Assembly (NCBI GenBank): GCA_964541695.1
Contig: CAZIRB010000004.1
Coordinates: forward strand, 1 to 61,720
DNA length: 61,720 nt
Reading direction: 5' to 3'
From: CAZKGE01 sp964541695
GTDB lineage: Bacteria > Bacillota > Clostridia > Christensenellales > CAG-138
The position numbers were made by a program, and so were the translations under genes. The notes beneath the pieces were generated by a model, which had not been told where the DNA came from, searched no databases, and was given only the letters and a program-made list of their open reading frames with translations. Shown here piece after piece: positions 7,499-16,310 of the stretch. Each line of letters starts with the position of its first letter. Position 1 is the stretch's first letter.

Positions 7499-8176
7499 CT
7501 ACGTCCTGTTCATGTAATCGACAACGATCTTGATCTGCTCGCCGAACGAGCAGTCGCCAAACTTCTTCTCAAAGAACGCGCCGCCGATCGTGTACGCCCA
7601 CGCGCCGGTCGCCTTCACTTCGTCCAGGCGCTGGAACGTCGCCACGCTGCCGGCCAAGCACACGTTTCCGCGCACGCGCCGCACAAACTCCGTGTTGAGC
7701 TTCACCGCGTCGCCCGTATACCGGTAGCCCAGAAGGTCGAAACCGGTCACGCCCTTTTCGTCCACGAGGCCGTTCGCCTCGTCGATCATGCCGTCGATGG
7801 TGCCCTCGAGCACGCTGGGCCGGCCGGAAATCTTGCCGACGAACGGCATGTAGCGGATACCGGCCGCGTCGGTGACGGCCTTGACGGAATCGAAATACAG
7901 GGTCCCCATCAAAATGTCGAAGCCGCACGCTACGGCGATCTCGGCCCCTTCGACGCAGCCCTCCTCCGTGTAGTTCACGACCTCGAGACAGGTCGTCTTG
8001 CCCGCGTCCTTCATGAGTCCGACCAGCTTCTTCATGTCCGGAATCGGCAGCCCGACCTCCTTAAAGCCCCAGAACTTCGCGGGCGCGTCCTTGGCGCTTT
8101 CGAACACCTCGATCGCGTCGGGAACGGTCCTGTCGTTGTGGGTCAGCATGACGATCAGCTCGGGAACGTTGTTCAT
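7499..8176 (-). CDS. Putative phosphate-binding TIM-barrel protein, function unknown
   Basis: A 225-residue protein with alternating strands and helices (ELIVMLTHND, FGFDILMGTLYFD-like and GFDLLGYRYTG segments) and a C-terminal VCLAGSVATFQRLDEV...YTIGGAFF region that looks like the phosphate-binding end of a ribulose-phosphate-binding barrel. I cannot assign a reaction. An epimerase, isomerase or small aldolase of the sugar pathway is plausible from context. GAGAGG lies before the ATG. It sits between the ABC binding protein and the PIG-L genes. Confidence 0.6.
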   Translation of the reverse strand: MNNVPELIVMLTHNDRTVPDAIEVFESAKDAPAKFWGFKEVGLPIPDMKKLVGLMKDAGKTTCLEVVNYTEEGCVEGAEIAVACGFDILMGTLYFDSVKAVTDAAGIRYMPFVGKISGRPSVLEGTIDGMIDEANGLVDEKGVTGFDLLGYRYTGDAVKLNTEFVRRVRGNVCLAGSVATFQRLDEVKATGAWAYTIGGAFFEKKFGDCSFGEQIKIVVDYMNRT

Positions 8177-8270
8177 GGTTTGGCACCTCTCATTTCACGT
8201 ATTTCCAATATCGCAGCGCCCGTGCGGGCGTGCGGATCGTTCAATGGTAAGTTGGTATTCGGATGGCGCC

Positions 8271-8301
8271 GGCCGGGGCGGCGGTTTTTGCCGCCCCGGC
8301 C
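8271..8301 (-). terminator. Strong GC hairpin between binding protein and downstream genes
   Basis: GGCCGGGGCGGC (8271-8282) and its exact complement (8290-8301) form a 12-bp stem around GGTTTTT. No T-run follows on the minus strand. It may partly terminate or stabilise the upstream message, keeping binding-protein mRNA above downstream-gene mRNA. Confidence 0.6.
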
Positions 8302-8339
8302 GGCCCGTTGCGTCCTGGGGCCGGGGTTTTTAGCCGCGC

Positions 8340-9569
8340 TTAGTCGACCGCGCCCGCGATGTAGTCGGCCAGCGTCTTGCCGTTGTAGTAGAACTCGAAC
8401 ATCTCAGCCACGTTGTCCTTCATCACGTTCGTGTTCGGATAGAACATCGCGGCCGGGATCTCAGCGCCGTTGAGCAGGTTGACCATCTGGCTCATGCACC
8501 AGAACGCCGGGGACGTGGAGCTGTAGCAGCAGCTGCCCAGAACCTCGCCGTTGTAGATGCCCTCGAGGATGACCTTATCGTTGTCGATGGATGTGAGCGG
8601 AATGTTGGCCTTGCTGGCCTTGTTGGCGTTCATCATGCCGATGGTGGCCGAGGAGTACAGGCCGAAGGCGCCGATCAGGTCCTTGCCGTAGCTGGCGATC
8701 GCGCCCTCGAACGCGGTGTAGTGGTCCTCAGGCGAGATGCCCGTCAGCTCGACGATCGTGATGTCCGGATACGGGATGAAGGCGTCCTTAAAGCCCTTGG
8801 CGCGCGTCGCGGCGTTGGGATGCACGAACGGCAGCGTCTGGAAGACCACGGTGCCCTTCATCTCGACGTTGTTGGCCAAGAGGTAGTCGATCAGGATCTT
8901 GGCCGCCATCGCGCCCTGCTCGGTGCACTCGGACATGACGACCGCGGTGGCTTCGCCGGCCAGGGCGGGGTTGAGCGTGATGACCGGGATGTTCGCGGCC
9001 TTCAGCGCGTCCAGAGCGCCCTGCACGCCGTAGAAGTCGCAGGGAGCCAGGATGACGCCATCGACGCCTTCGAGGATCCACTGCTCGATGGCCTGGTTCT
9101 GGGCATTCTGGTCATAGTTTGCGTCGTTGACGAGCAGGTCTACGCCAGCCTCGAGCGCGCTGGCCTTCATGGTATCGAGCAGCATCGCGCCGACCTCGTC
9201 CACCGTGTAGTACACGGAGAAGCCGATCTTGTACGGCTCGCTCGCCTTCGGCATGGCGGTGGTGGGCTTGTCGGGCACGTTCACGACGCCGCCGGTGGCG
9301 GTGTAGGTCACGTTGCACTCAACGCCCAGGTCGTTGTAGTACTTGTTGATCTCCCACTCCTGGGCAAACGGAACCATGTCCGCCAGGTTGGGGTTGACGG
9401 GCGCCGCGGGTTCCGGCGCGGCGGTCACCTCGGGCGCCGCCGTCGCTTCGGCAGCGGGCGCAGCGGTCGCTTCCGCTACGGGCGCCGCGGCTTCCTGCGG
9501 CGCGCACGCAAAGAGGCCGAATACCATCAGAGCACACACAAGGATTGCCAGCAGTTTCTTCACGTTCAA
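8340..9569 (-). CDS. Sugar ABC transporter substrate-binding lipoprotein (copy 1)
   Basis: A 409-residue RbsB/periplasmic-binding-protein-type-1 protein. A lipoprotein signal ends in LFAC with the lipidated Cys at 22, and a low-complexity Ala/Thr/Pro/Glu linker follows to about residue 60. The ligand-binding domain contains YKIGFSVYYTVDEVGAM, IEQWILEGVDGVILAP and SIDNDKVILEGIYNGEVLGS. It captures the operon's sugar outside the membrane and delivers it to the RbsC/RbsA-type pair upstream. It is a paralogue of the protein at 9687, from which it is separated by 117 bp. Confidence 0.92.
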   Translation of the reverse strand: MNVKKLLAILVCALMVFGLFACAPQEAAAPVAEATAAPAAEATAAPEVTAAPEPAAPVNPNLADMVPFAQEWEINKYYNDLGVECNVTYTATGGVVNVPDKPTTAMPKASEPYKIGFSVYYTVDEVGAMLLDTMKASALEAGVDLLVNDANYDQNAQNQAIEQWILEGVDGVILAPCDFYGVQGALDALKAANIPVITLNPALAGEATAVVMSECTEQGAMAAKILIDYLLANNVEMKGTVVFQTLPFVHPNAATRAKGFKDAFIPYPDITIVELTGISPEDHYTAFEGAIASYGKDLIGAFGLYSSATIGMMNANKASKANIPLTSIDNDKVILEGIYNGEVLGSCCYSSTSPAFWCMSQMVNLLNGAEIPAAMFYPNTNVMKDNVAEMFEFYYNGKTLADYIAGAVD

Positions 9570-9686
9570 GAGTCCTCCTTTTTTTTAGTTGCATGTTCGG
9601 CCCAGGGGACCAAACATAACAGGTGAATGGGTGGCGCACGTTCGTACGATTACAAAGCTGTGTCCGGAAAGCGAGCGCTCGCCGGC

Positions 9687-10850
9687 TCAATTGCCGCCGG
9701 CGATGTAGTCGGCGAGCGTTTTGCCGTTGTAGTACTCCTCAAAGGCGGCCTCGACGTTCGTCTTGTCGACAAACGTATTGCCCTGATAGATGATGGACGG
9801 CACATGCTCGCCGTTGAGCAGCAGGATCGTGGCGGCCAGCGCCAGTCTCGATCCCTCGATGGCGCCGTAGCAGCAGCTGCCTAAGACCTCGCCGTTGTAG
9901 ATGCCCTCGAGGATGACGCGGTCGTTGTCCACGGAGGTGATGGGATAGTCGTAGCCGCCGGCGGTGACCGCCTGCATGATGCCGTAGGTCGCCGAGGAGT
10001 ACAGGCCCCACAGGCCGATGATGTCGTCCGCGCCCTGCAGAATGCCCTCGAACGCGGTGTAGTGATCCTCGGGGCCTTCGCCGGTGAGCGCCTTGACCTC
10101 GACGTTCTCGTACTTTTCAAATACGGACTTGAAGCCGACCTCGCGGGTTACGGCGTTGGGATGCACAAACGGCAGCGTGCCGTAGTAGATCGAGCCGTCC
10201 ATGCCGGAGCCGTTCTCCAGCAGGAACTTCTCCAGCGCCTCGCCGGCCTGGCGGCCCTGCTCCACGCAGTCGTACATGACCACGCAGTCCACGGAGCCCG
10301 CGCACGGCGGCGCGTCCAGCGTGATGACGGGGATGTGCGCGGCCTCAAGCGCGTCGAGCGCGTCCTTGACGCCGTAGAAGTCGCACGCGGTCATGATGAC
10401 GGCGTCGACGCCCTGCAGGATCCACTGCTCAATGGCCTGGTTCTGCAGGTTCTGGTCGTAGTCCGCGTCGTTGATCAGAAGCTCGATGCCGGCCTCCTCC
10501 GCGGCGCTCTCCATGCCCTCGAGGTACATCGCGCCGACCTCGTCCACCGTGTAGTAAACGGAGAACGCAATCGTATACTTTTTGTCGGGCGCGGGCAGCT
10601 CCACGTCGGCGCCGCCGTGCCAATACAGATCCGGGCCGCCGCTGCGGATGTTCATCTTGCACTCTACGTCGAACTGCTTGTAGTAGTCGTCCAGGGATTT
10701 GGTGCCTTCCTCGCTGAGCACTTCGTANNNNNNNNNNNNNNNNNNNNNNNNNNNNNNNNNNNNNNNNNNNNNNNNNNNNNNNNNNNNNNNNNNNNNNNNN
10801 NNNNNNNNNNNNNNNNNNNNNNNNNNNGTCAATGCGAACAGTCTTTTCAT
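9687..10850 (-). CDS. Sugar ABC transporter substrate-binding protein (copy 2, N-terminus in gap)
   Basis: The start is ATG at 10850, seven bases after GGAGG, and reads MKRLFAL into the 100-N gap. The signal peptide, lipobox and linker are therefore unseen. After the gap the mature domain is intact and co-linear with copy 1 (YTVDEVGAMYLEGM, QGVDAVIMTACDFYGVKDALDAL, TSVDNDRVILEGIYNGEVLGS). Both proteins lie in one transport operon and probably share one permease. The reading frame across the gap is not proven because the gap length is nominal. Confidence 0.85.
   Translation of the reverse strand: MKRLFALXXXXXXXXXXXXXXXXXXXXXXXXXXXXXXXXXXYEVLSEEGTKSLDDYYKQFDVECKMNIRSGGPDLYWHGGADVELPAPDKKYTIAFSVYYTVDEVGAMYLEGMESAAEEAGIELLINDADYDQNLQNQAIEQWILQGVDAVIMTACDFYGVKDALDALEAAHIPVITLDAPPCAGSVDCVVMYDCVEQGRQAGEALEKFLLENGSGMDGSIYYGTLPFVHPNAVTREVGFKSVFEKYENVEVKALTGEGPEDHYTAFEGILQGADDIIGLWGLYSSATYGIMQAVTAGGYDYPITSVDNDRVILEGIYNGEVLGSCCYGAIEGSRLALAATILLLNGEHVPSIIYQGNTFVDKTNVEAAFEEYYNGKTLADYIAGGN
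10728..10827. other. Assembly gap (100 N) in the copy-2 binding protein gene
   Basis: Exactly 100 N falling in the signal peptide and linker region. The paralogous low-complexity linker next door is a likely cause. Confidence 0.99.
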
Positions 10851-10920
10851 CGTTTTCCTCCTTCTCTTCATATATTGGATCGGCCGGGTCATAATGAGGA
10901 CGCCCGTGCCCCATCCTTCG

Positions 10921-11895
10921 CTATTTGAGCTGCTTGATGACCGACGTCCGGGATTTTAGCGTGTTGTCCATCAGCACGGCCAGAATGATGACCACGCCCT
11001 TGACCAGCACCTGAAGCTGCGTGCCCGCGCCGAGCAGCGCGAGGCCGCTGTTGAGGATGGCCATGATCATCGTGCCGCCGACGGTGCCCCACATCGTGCC
11101 GATGCCGCCCGCGATGGCCGTGCCGCCGAGCACGACGGCCGCGATGGCGTCGAGCGAGAGGTCGGAACCGATGTCCGGGATGCCCGCGTTCATCAGCGCC
11201 GCGAGGATCAGGCCGGAGATGCACGCGAGGAACCCCGAAAGCATGAACGCGAGGATCTTCACGCGGTCGATGTTGATGCCGGCCACCTTGGCGGCCTCCT
11301 CGTTGCCGCCGATGCAGCGGCAGTAGAAGCCGAACTTCGTCTTGTTGTAAAGAAACCACGCAGCCACAAACAGCACCGCCATGATGATGACGGGCGTCGG
11401 GATCACGCCCAGCACGGAGCCGTTGCCGAAGAAGTCCGCAAAGCCCGCCACCTTGATGGACACAGTGCGCCCCGACGTCACCGTCAGCGCCGCGCCGCGG
11501 TAGATGTTCATCGTGGCCAGCGTCACGAGGAACGGCGCGATTTTTCCCTTGACCGCGATGAAGCCGTTGATGAAGCCCATCAGCAGCGACATGGCGACGC
11601 AGATGAATATCGCCGGGATCAGCGGCACGCCCGCGCGCAGTAAATATGCGAGCCCCACGCCCACGCACGCGGCGATTGAGCCGCTCGAAAGGTCCAGCAC
11701 GGCCAGCGTGATGATGTACGTCTGCGCAAATGCCGTGATGGCCACGTAGCTGCTGCGCTTCACCATGTTCAGCAGGTTTGTGGGGTTCACAAATATCGGC
11801 TTGAGAGCCGTGAATATCGCCGCCAGCACGATGAGAATCAGCACCGTGCGGAACCGGATCAGCATTTGACCGACGGAAAAGTCCCTTCTTGACAT
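10921..11895 (-). CDS. Ribose-type sugar ABC transporter permease
   Basis: A 324-residue RbsC-family membrane protein with about nine hydrophobic segments and the family signatures GGNEEAAKVAGI and LGGTAIAGGIGTMWGT. It forms the channel for the two binding proteins and is energised by the ATPase at 11912, which ends 16 bp upstream. GGAGG precedes the ATG. Substrate class is sugar or polyol, but the exact substrate is not visible. Confidence 0.95.
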   Translation of the reverse strand: MSRRDFSVGQMLIRFRTVLILIVLAAIFTALKPIFVNPTNLLNMVKRSSYVAITAFAQTYIITLAVLDLSSGSIAACVGVGLAYLLRAGVPLIPAIFICVAMSLLMGFINGFIAVKGKIAPFLVTLATMNIYRGAALTVTSGRTVSIKVAGFADFFGNGSVLGVIPTPVIIMAVLFVAAWFLYNKTKFGFYCRCIGGNEEAAKVAGINIDRVKILAFMLSGFLACISGLILAALMNAGIPDIGSDLSLDAIAAVVLGGTAIAGGIGTMWGTVGGTMIMAILNSGLALLGAGTQLQVLVKGVVIILAVLMDNTLKSRTSVIKQLK

Positions 11896-11911
11896 GTCGC
11901 GTTTCCTCCCC

Positions 11912-13408
11912 TTATATGTGCGGCGCGGCCAGCGTCATGATGTATTCCTGCGTTGCGTCGCATTTTTGCACAAGTCCGGTCATCCTGCCCTCGCACATGA
12001 CGACGATCTCGTCCGTGACGCTGACAAGCTCCGGCAGCTCGCTCGAAACCATCACGATCGCGGCGCCGTTTGCGGCCAGCTCGCCCATGATGTTGTAGAT
12101 CTCGGTCTTGGCGCCGATGTCGATGCCGCGCGTCGGCTCGTCGAACAGCACGAGCTGCGGGTTGAACTCCATCCATTTGGCGAGCACGACCTTCTGCTGG
12201 TTGCCGCCGGACAGCGTGCTGACCGGCTGCGCGATGCTGTTTAAACGGATGTTCAGGCTCTGCTTATGCTTCTGCGCCACGTCGGCAAGCTGCTTCCAGT
12301 TCAGCACGCCGCGCCTGTTCATGCTGGCCGCGTTGACCATGTTCGTGTTCTCGAGCACGGAGAGCACCAGCACGAGGCCGGACTTTTTGCGGTCCTCGGT
12401 CACAAACGCGATGCGGTTCTCGATGCACTTCTTGGGGTTCTTCGGATCGAACTCACGGCCGTTTAAATAGATCTTGCCGGACCGGATCGGGCGCAGGCCG
12501 AACAGCGTCTCCATAATCTCCGTGCGCTTGGCGCCAACCAGCCCGCCGATGCCGAGTATCTCGCCCCTCCGCACGGTGAACGACACATTCTCGAAAGCGT
12601 CCGAGCACAGGTTTTCCACGCGCAGCACGCATTCGCCGAGCTCGACGTCGCGCTTGGGGTATACGTTCGTGTGCTCGCGGCCGACCATCATGTTGATAAG
12701 CCGCTGGTTCGTCACCTCGGAGGCCACCACCGTGCCCACGAGGTTGCCGTCGCGCAGCACCGTGACGCGGTCGGCAATCTGGCCGATCTCGTGGAGTCTG
12801 TGCGAGATGTAGATGATCGTCACGCCGTGGCTCTTCAGCGTGCGGATGATCTCGAGCAGCCGCTCAGAGTCTTTCTGCGAGATGGAGGACGTGGGTTCGT
12901 CCATCAGAATGACGCGCGCGTCGGACGAGATGGCCTTGGCGATCTCCACGACCTGCTGCTGGGCGATCGAAAGGTTGCGCACGCGCTCGTTCGGGTTGAT
13001 GTCCAGCCCCAACCGGTCGAGCGTTTCCTGCGCCAGTTTGACGAACGCCTTGTTGTCCAGCAGAAACCCCTTGTAGCGGTCCTGCTTATCGATGACGATG
13101 TTCTCCGCCACCGTCATGTCCGGACACAGCGACAGCTCCTGGTAGATCGTGTGGATGTGCGCGTCCTTGGCGTCCTTGGGCCTCCGGAAGGTCACGGGTC
13201 TCCCCTCCAGAAGGATCTCCCCGCCCCTGTCGGGCGGCTGATAGCCGCTGATGATCTTGATCAGCGTGGATTTTCCGGCGCCGTTCTCACCCAGAAGCGC
13301 GTGCACCTCGCCGCGCTCGAGCGTCAGGTTGATGCCACGGAGCACGTTGACGCCCGAAAACGTCTTGCCGATGTTCCGAAGCTCCAGGATATTGTCGGAC
13401 AAATCCAC
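11912..13408 (-). CDS. Ribose-type sugar ABC transporter ATP-binding protein (two ABC domains)
   Basis: A 498-residue RbsA/MglA-type protein. The first ABC domain has Walker A GENGAGKST, signature LSIAQQQ and Walker B VILMDEPTSS. The second domain has the usual degenerate Walker A (GGLVGAKRTEI), an intact LSGGNQQKVVLAKW signature and VLFDEPTRGIDIG. The start is a GTG at 13408 behind overlapping GGAGG motifs. It is the first gene of the import cassette and lies about 245 bp downstream of the aldo/keto reductase. Confidence 0.95.
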   Translation of the reverse strand: MDLSDNILELRNIGKTFSGVNVLRGINLTLERGEVHALLGENGAGKSTLIKIISGYQPPDRGGEILLEGRPVTFRRPKDAKDAHIHTIYQELSLCPDMTVAENIVIDKQDRYKGFLLDNKAFVKLAQETLDRLGLDINPNERVRNLSIAQQQVVEIAKAISSDARVILMDEPTSSISQKDSERLLEIIRTLKSHGVTIIYISHRLHEIGQIADRVTVLRDGNLVGTVVASEVTNQRLINMMVGREHTNVYPKRDVELGECVLRVENLCSDAFENVSFTVRRGEILGIGGLVGAKRTEIMETLFGLRPIRSGKIYLNGREFDPKNPKKCIENRIAFVTEDRKKSGLVLVLSVLENTNMVNAASMNRRGVLNWKQLADVAQKHKQSLNIRLNSIAQPVSTLSGGNQQKVVLAKWMEFNPQLVLFDEPTRGIDIGAKTEIYNIMGELAANGAAIVMVSSELPELVSVTDEIVVMCEGRMTGLVQKCDATQEYIMTLAAPHI

Positions 13409-13654
13409 TCACCTCCTCCCATTTTGGTCTCTTGCCGCAAAGCCGCGCCGCGGCCCGCGATTCCTTTGGTTTGCCGCGCGCGGGCAAACGCTGTTGTGGA
13501 TAAACGCTGCGCATGTTTCGCGCGAGACAGGTGTCAAGTTTCCCTTTGTCTCTCCGCCTGCGGGCAAACGCTGTCGCATATTCCGCGCCCGGCGGGCAAC
13601 CTGCATTTCTTTTCGTTATCGCGCGGGCGTTCGCCCCGCGGGCGCGTGTGTCGA

Positions 13655-14653
13655 TTAAACCGGCTCGCCGAGCGCGAGAACGTCCGCGCGCATGCGGGCA
13701 ATATCGGCCGCGTCGAGCTCGAGCGCGCCCGCGCCGACGTTCTCGGCCACATGCTTGCTCTTTCTCGCGCCGCAAAGCGCCACGGTCATGCCCCTCTGCG
13801 CAATCGTCCACGCGATCACGAGCTGCGAGAGCGTCGCGCCGTACTTCTCGGCCAGGTCCTTCCAGCCGTCGAGCATGCGGATGACTTTGATTCGGTTCTC
13901 GGGCTTATACCAGCTCAAGTAATCCGCGCGGTACGTGCCCTTGGGCGGCTCGTAGTCCATCGTGATGCGGCCGGTCAAGAGCCCCTGTTCAAGCGGAGAG
14001 TAGGCAAACACCGCGATGTTGTTCTCGATGCAGTACGGCAGGCACTCGGCCTCGAAGCCGCGGTTCAGCATGCTGTACGGCGGCTGCGTCGCGTCGAGCT
14101 GGCCCACGGCCATGTACTCCTGCATCTGCGCAAGGCTGACGTTCGACGCGCCGATGGCGCGGATCAGCCCCTCCTTCTTCAGGTCCAGCAGCCCCTGCAT
14201 AGTCTCCGCGATCGGCGTGGGGTAGTCCGGCAGGCTGGGCCAGTGCGTAAACAATACGTCGATGTAATCCAGGCCGAGCCGCTCGAGGCTGTTTTGCACC
14301 TCGATGCGCATGGACTTTGGCGACAGGTTGCGGTAGTAGCGCTTGCCGTCGAGCGTGTGCATGTACGCGCCCTCGTCGCCGAACCACACGATGCCGCACT
14401 TGGTCGAGATCACATAGCTTTCGCGCGGCAGCCCCCTGACCGCCTCGCCGACGAGCCGCTCGCTTTTGCCGTCGCCGTAGCCCGGCGCGGTGTCGATCAA
14501 TGTTACGCCCGCTTCCAGCGCCGCGCGGATCGTGCGCACGGCCTCTTGATCGTCGTCGCTCTTGTCCCAGAATCCGCCGCCGCCGATCGCCCACGTACCG
14601 AGGCCGATCGCCGACGCGACGACGCCCGATTTTCCGATCTCCCGATATTGCAT
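13655..14653 (-). CDS. Aldo/keto reductase
   Basis: A 332-residue NADPH-dependent oxidoreductase of the AKR fold. It has IGLGTWAIGG, DTAPGYGDGKSE (Asp and Tyr of the catalytic tetrad), STKCG (Lys) and FTHWP (His). GGAGG before the ATG at 14653 fixes the start. It follows the FGGY kinase by 17 bp, so they are translationally close. It would interconvert a sugar or aldehyde carbonyl and an alcohol in the pathway. The 245-bp spacer to the next gene contains a 15-bp direct repeat (GCGGGCAAACGCTGT at 13480 and 13560) but no clear promoter or terminator. Confidence 0.9.
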   Translation of the reverse strand: MQYREIGKSGVVASAIGLGTWAIGGGGFWDKSDDDQEAVRTIRAALEAGVTLIDTAPGYGDGKSERLVGEAVRGLPRESYVISTKCGIVWFGDEGAYMHTLDGKRYYRNLSPKSMRIEVQNSLERLGLDYIDVLFTHWPSLPDYPTPIAETMQGLLDLKKEGLIRAIGASNVSLAQMQEYMAVGQLDATQPPYSMLNRGFEAECLPYCIENNIAVFAYSPLEQGLLTGRITMDYEPPKGTYRADYLSWYKPENRIKVIRMLDGWKDLAEKYGATLSQLVIAWTIAQRGMTVALCGARKSKHVAENVGAGALELDAADIARMRADVLALGEPV

Positions 14654-14670
14654 GGCCAGCCCTCCGTTTC

Positions 14671-16185
14671 TTAAAATTTCCCGCGCTCCATCGCGTGGAT
14701 TGCGTACGCCAGCGCGCGGTATTGGCAAAAACCCTGCTCGAACGCGGCGTGCGCGTCAGGGTCGGGGGTAAACACGGTCTCGTTTGCCTGTACCTGCCGG
14801 TACGCGTCGGCCGGGTTTTTCAGCGCGCCCACGCCGACCGCCGCGTACGCCGCCGCGCCCAGCGCGGACGATTCCGCCACCGCGCCCTTGATGATCGTCA
14901 GGCCCGTGATGTTCGCCTTGAGCTGGAGCTGCTTGTCGATCGTCGCCCCGCCGCCCACGGCGCGCAGCGTTTTAAGGTGGATGCCCGCGCGCTCGTACGC
15001 CTCGAGGTGCAGCCGCAGCTCGTAGGAAAGGCCCTCGATCAGCGCGCGCGCGATGTCCGCGCGGCTCGTGTCCAGCGTCAGGCCGTAGATCGCGCCGAGC
15101 GCCGCGGGGTCGAAGAACGGGTTCCCGCTGCCCGAAAAATGCGGCAGCACATAGACCTTGCCGGGCAGCGCGGGATCCATTGTGCGCTGCATGTGCTCGT
15201 AAAAATTAACGCCCTGCTCCTTGCAGGCGCGGTATTCGTCGTTTGCGATAAAGTCCCGGTACCAGCGCACGGCGCAGCCCGCGGTCAGGTTGACGGAAAA
15301 CGTCACGTAGCCCGTGTGCCCGACGTAGCACGGGAATATGTTCTCGAGCATCACGGGGCAGGTGTTCGCCTCCGGCAGCGCCGCGACGATGCCCTCGATC
15401 GTCCCCGCGATGTCCACCGCAAGCGTGGGATCCTGCTCGTCGAGACCCGCGCCGACCGCCGCGCAGACCATGTCGTGGCCGCCGGTCACGACGCGCACGG
15501 GCGCGGGAAAGCCCAGCTCCCCACGCATCTCCTCCGATAATTCGCCGATCACCTGCGCCGACGGCGCCGGGATGGGCAGACGACCGACGGAGAGCGGGAT
15601 GCGCTCGAGAATCTCGGGCGACCAGGCCTTCCTGCGGATATCGAACAGCATCGTGCGCGAAAGCTCGGAATAACTCGCGACCGGCGGGAGACCGAGCTTG
15701 TTCACGATGAAGTCCTCATAGCTGGCAAAGCGCGCGGTCTTTGCAAATACCTCCGGCTCGTTGTCGCGCAGGTACAGAATCTTGGCCAGGCTCCCGATGT
15801 AGAGCGGCGGCATACCGTTGATGTCGAAGAAGCGCTGCTTGCCGAACGCGGAGGAAAACGCCTCGATCTCGGCCTCGCCGCGCGGGTCGAAGTCGACGAT
15901 GGAGTAGCGCACGCTGTCCCCCTTCGCGTCGACGGGGATGATCACGTCGCCGATGGCCGACACGGCCAAAGCGCCCACGGGCCGCGCGCACTGCTCGTTG
16001 GCCTCGCGCATGACCTCGCGGATGCCCTGCCAGACGAGTTCCGCGTCGAGCTCCAGCAACCCCTCGCCGGGCAGATGCATGGGGTACTCGCGGTAGGCCT
16101 GCGCGCGGATCGCCCAGGACTCGTCGAACACGACGGCCTTGCAGCCGGAGGTGCCCATATCGACGCCCATGAACCACATATACAC
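14671..16185 (-). CDS. FGGY-family carbohydrate kinase
   Basis: A 504-residue kinase of standard FGGY length. It has the N-terminal phosphate loop MGVDMGTSGCKAVVFD, a GHDMVCAAVGAG segment, and the C-terminal AVGGGATIDKQLQLKANI and AESSALGAAAYAAVGVGA regions. It phosphorylates an imported sugar or polyol and so supplies the pathway with a phosphate ester. An AAGGGAG site lies nine bases before the ATG at 16185. The exact sugar (xylulose-like, ribulose-like or other) cannot be told from motifs. A hairpin terminator candidate separates it from the aldolase gene upstream. Confidence 0.9.
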   Translation of the reverse strand: MYMWFMGVDMGTSGCKAVVFDESWAIRAQAYREYPMHLPGEGLLELDAELVWQGIREVMREANEQCARPVGALAVSAIGDVIIPVDAKGDSVRYSIVDFDPRGEAEIEAFSSAFGKQRFFDINGMPPLYIGSLAKILYLRDNEPEVFAKTARFASYEDFIVNKLGLPPVASYSELSRTMLFDIRRKAWSPEILERIPLSVGRLPIPAPSAQVIGELSEEMRGELGFPAPVRVVTGGHDMVCAAVGAGLDEQDPTLAVDIAGTIEGIVAALPEANTCPVMLENIFPCYVGHTGYVTFSVNLTAGCAVRWYRDFIANDEYRACKEQGVNFYEHMQRTMDPALPGKVYVLPHFSGSGNPFFDPAALGAIYGLTLDTSRADIARALIEGLSYELRLHLEAYERAGIHLKTLRAVGGGATIDKQLQLKANITGLTIIKGAVAESSALGAAAYAAVGVGALKNPADAYRQVQANETVFTPDPDAHAAFEQGFCQYRALAYAIHAMERGKF

Positions 16186-16260
16186 TTACACTCCCTTCTC
16201 AGAAAAACGAAAACGGGAAGGCGGGGTAGGTGAAAAAAGCTACCTTGATGCTTGATGCCG

Positions 16261-16299
16261 AAAAACGGTGAGCGGGAAGGCGCTTGGTTGCCTTCCCGC
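16261..16299 (-). terminator. Hairpin with T-run between aldolase-like gene and kinase
   Basis: On the minus strand GCGGGAAGGC, an 8-base loop and GCCTTCCCGC are followed after six bases by TTTTT. It lies 12 bp beyond the aldolase-like stop and would attenuate read-through into the kinase and transport genes. Confidence 0.6.
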
Positions 16300-16310
16300 C
16301 TATGGGTTGT

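Noticed and set aside
5842..14674. Long plus-strand frames (for example 563 codons at 5842-7533 and 667 codons at 12671-14674)
   Set aside because: They mirror confident minus-strand genes (PIG-L pair, ABC ATPase, aldo/keto reductase), are His/Arg/Val-rich as expected from the antisense of GC-rich genes, and lack ribosome binding sites.
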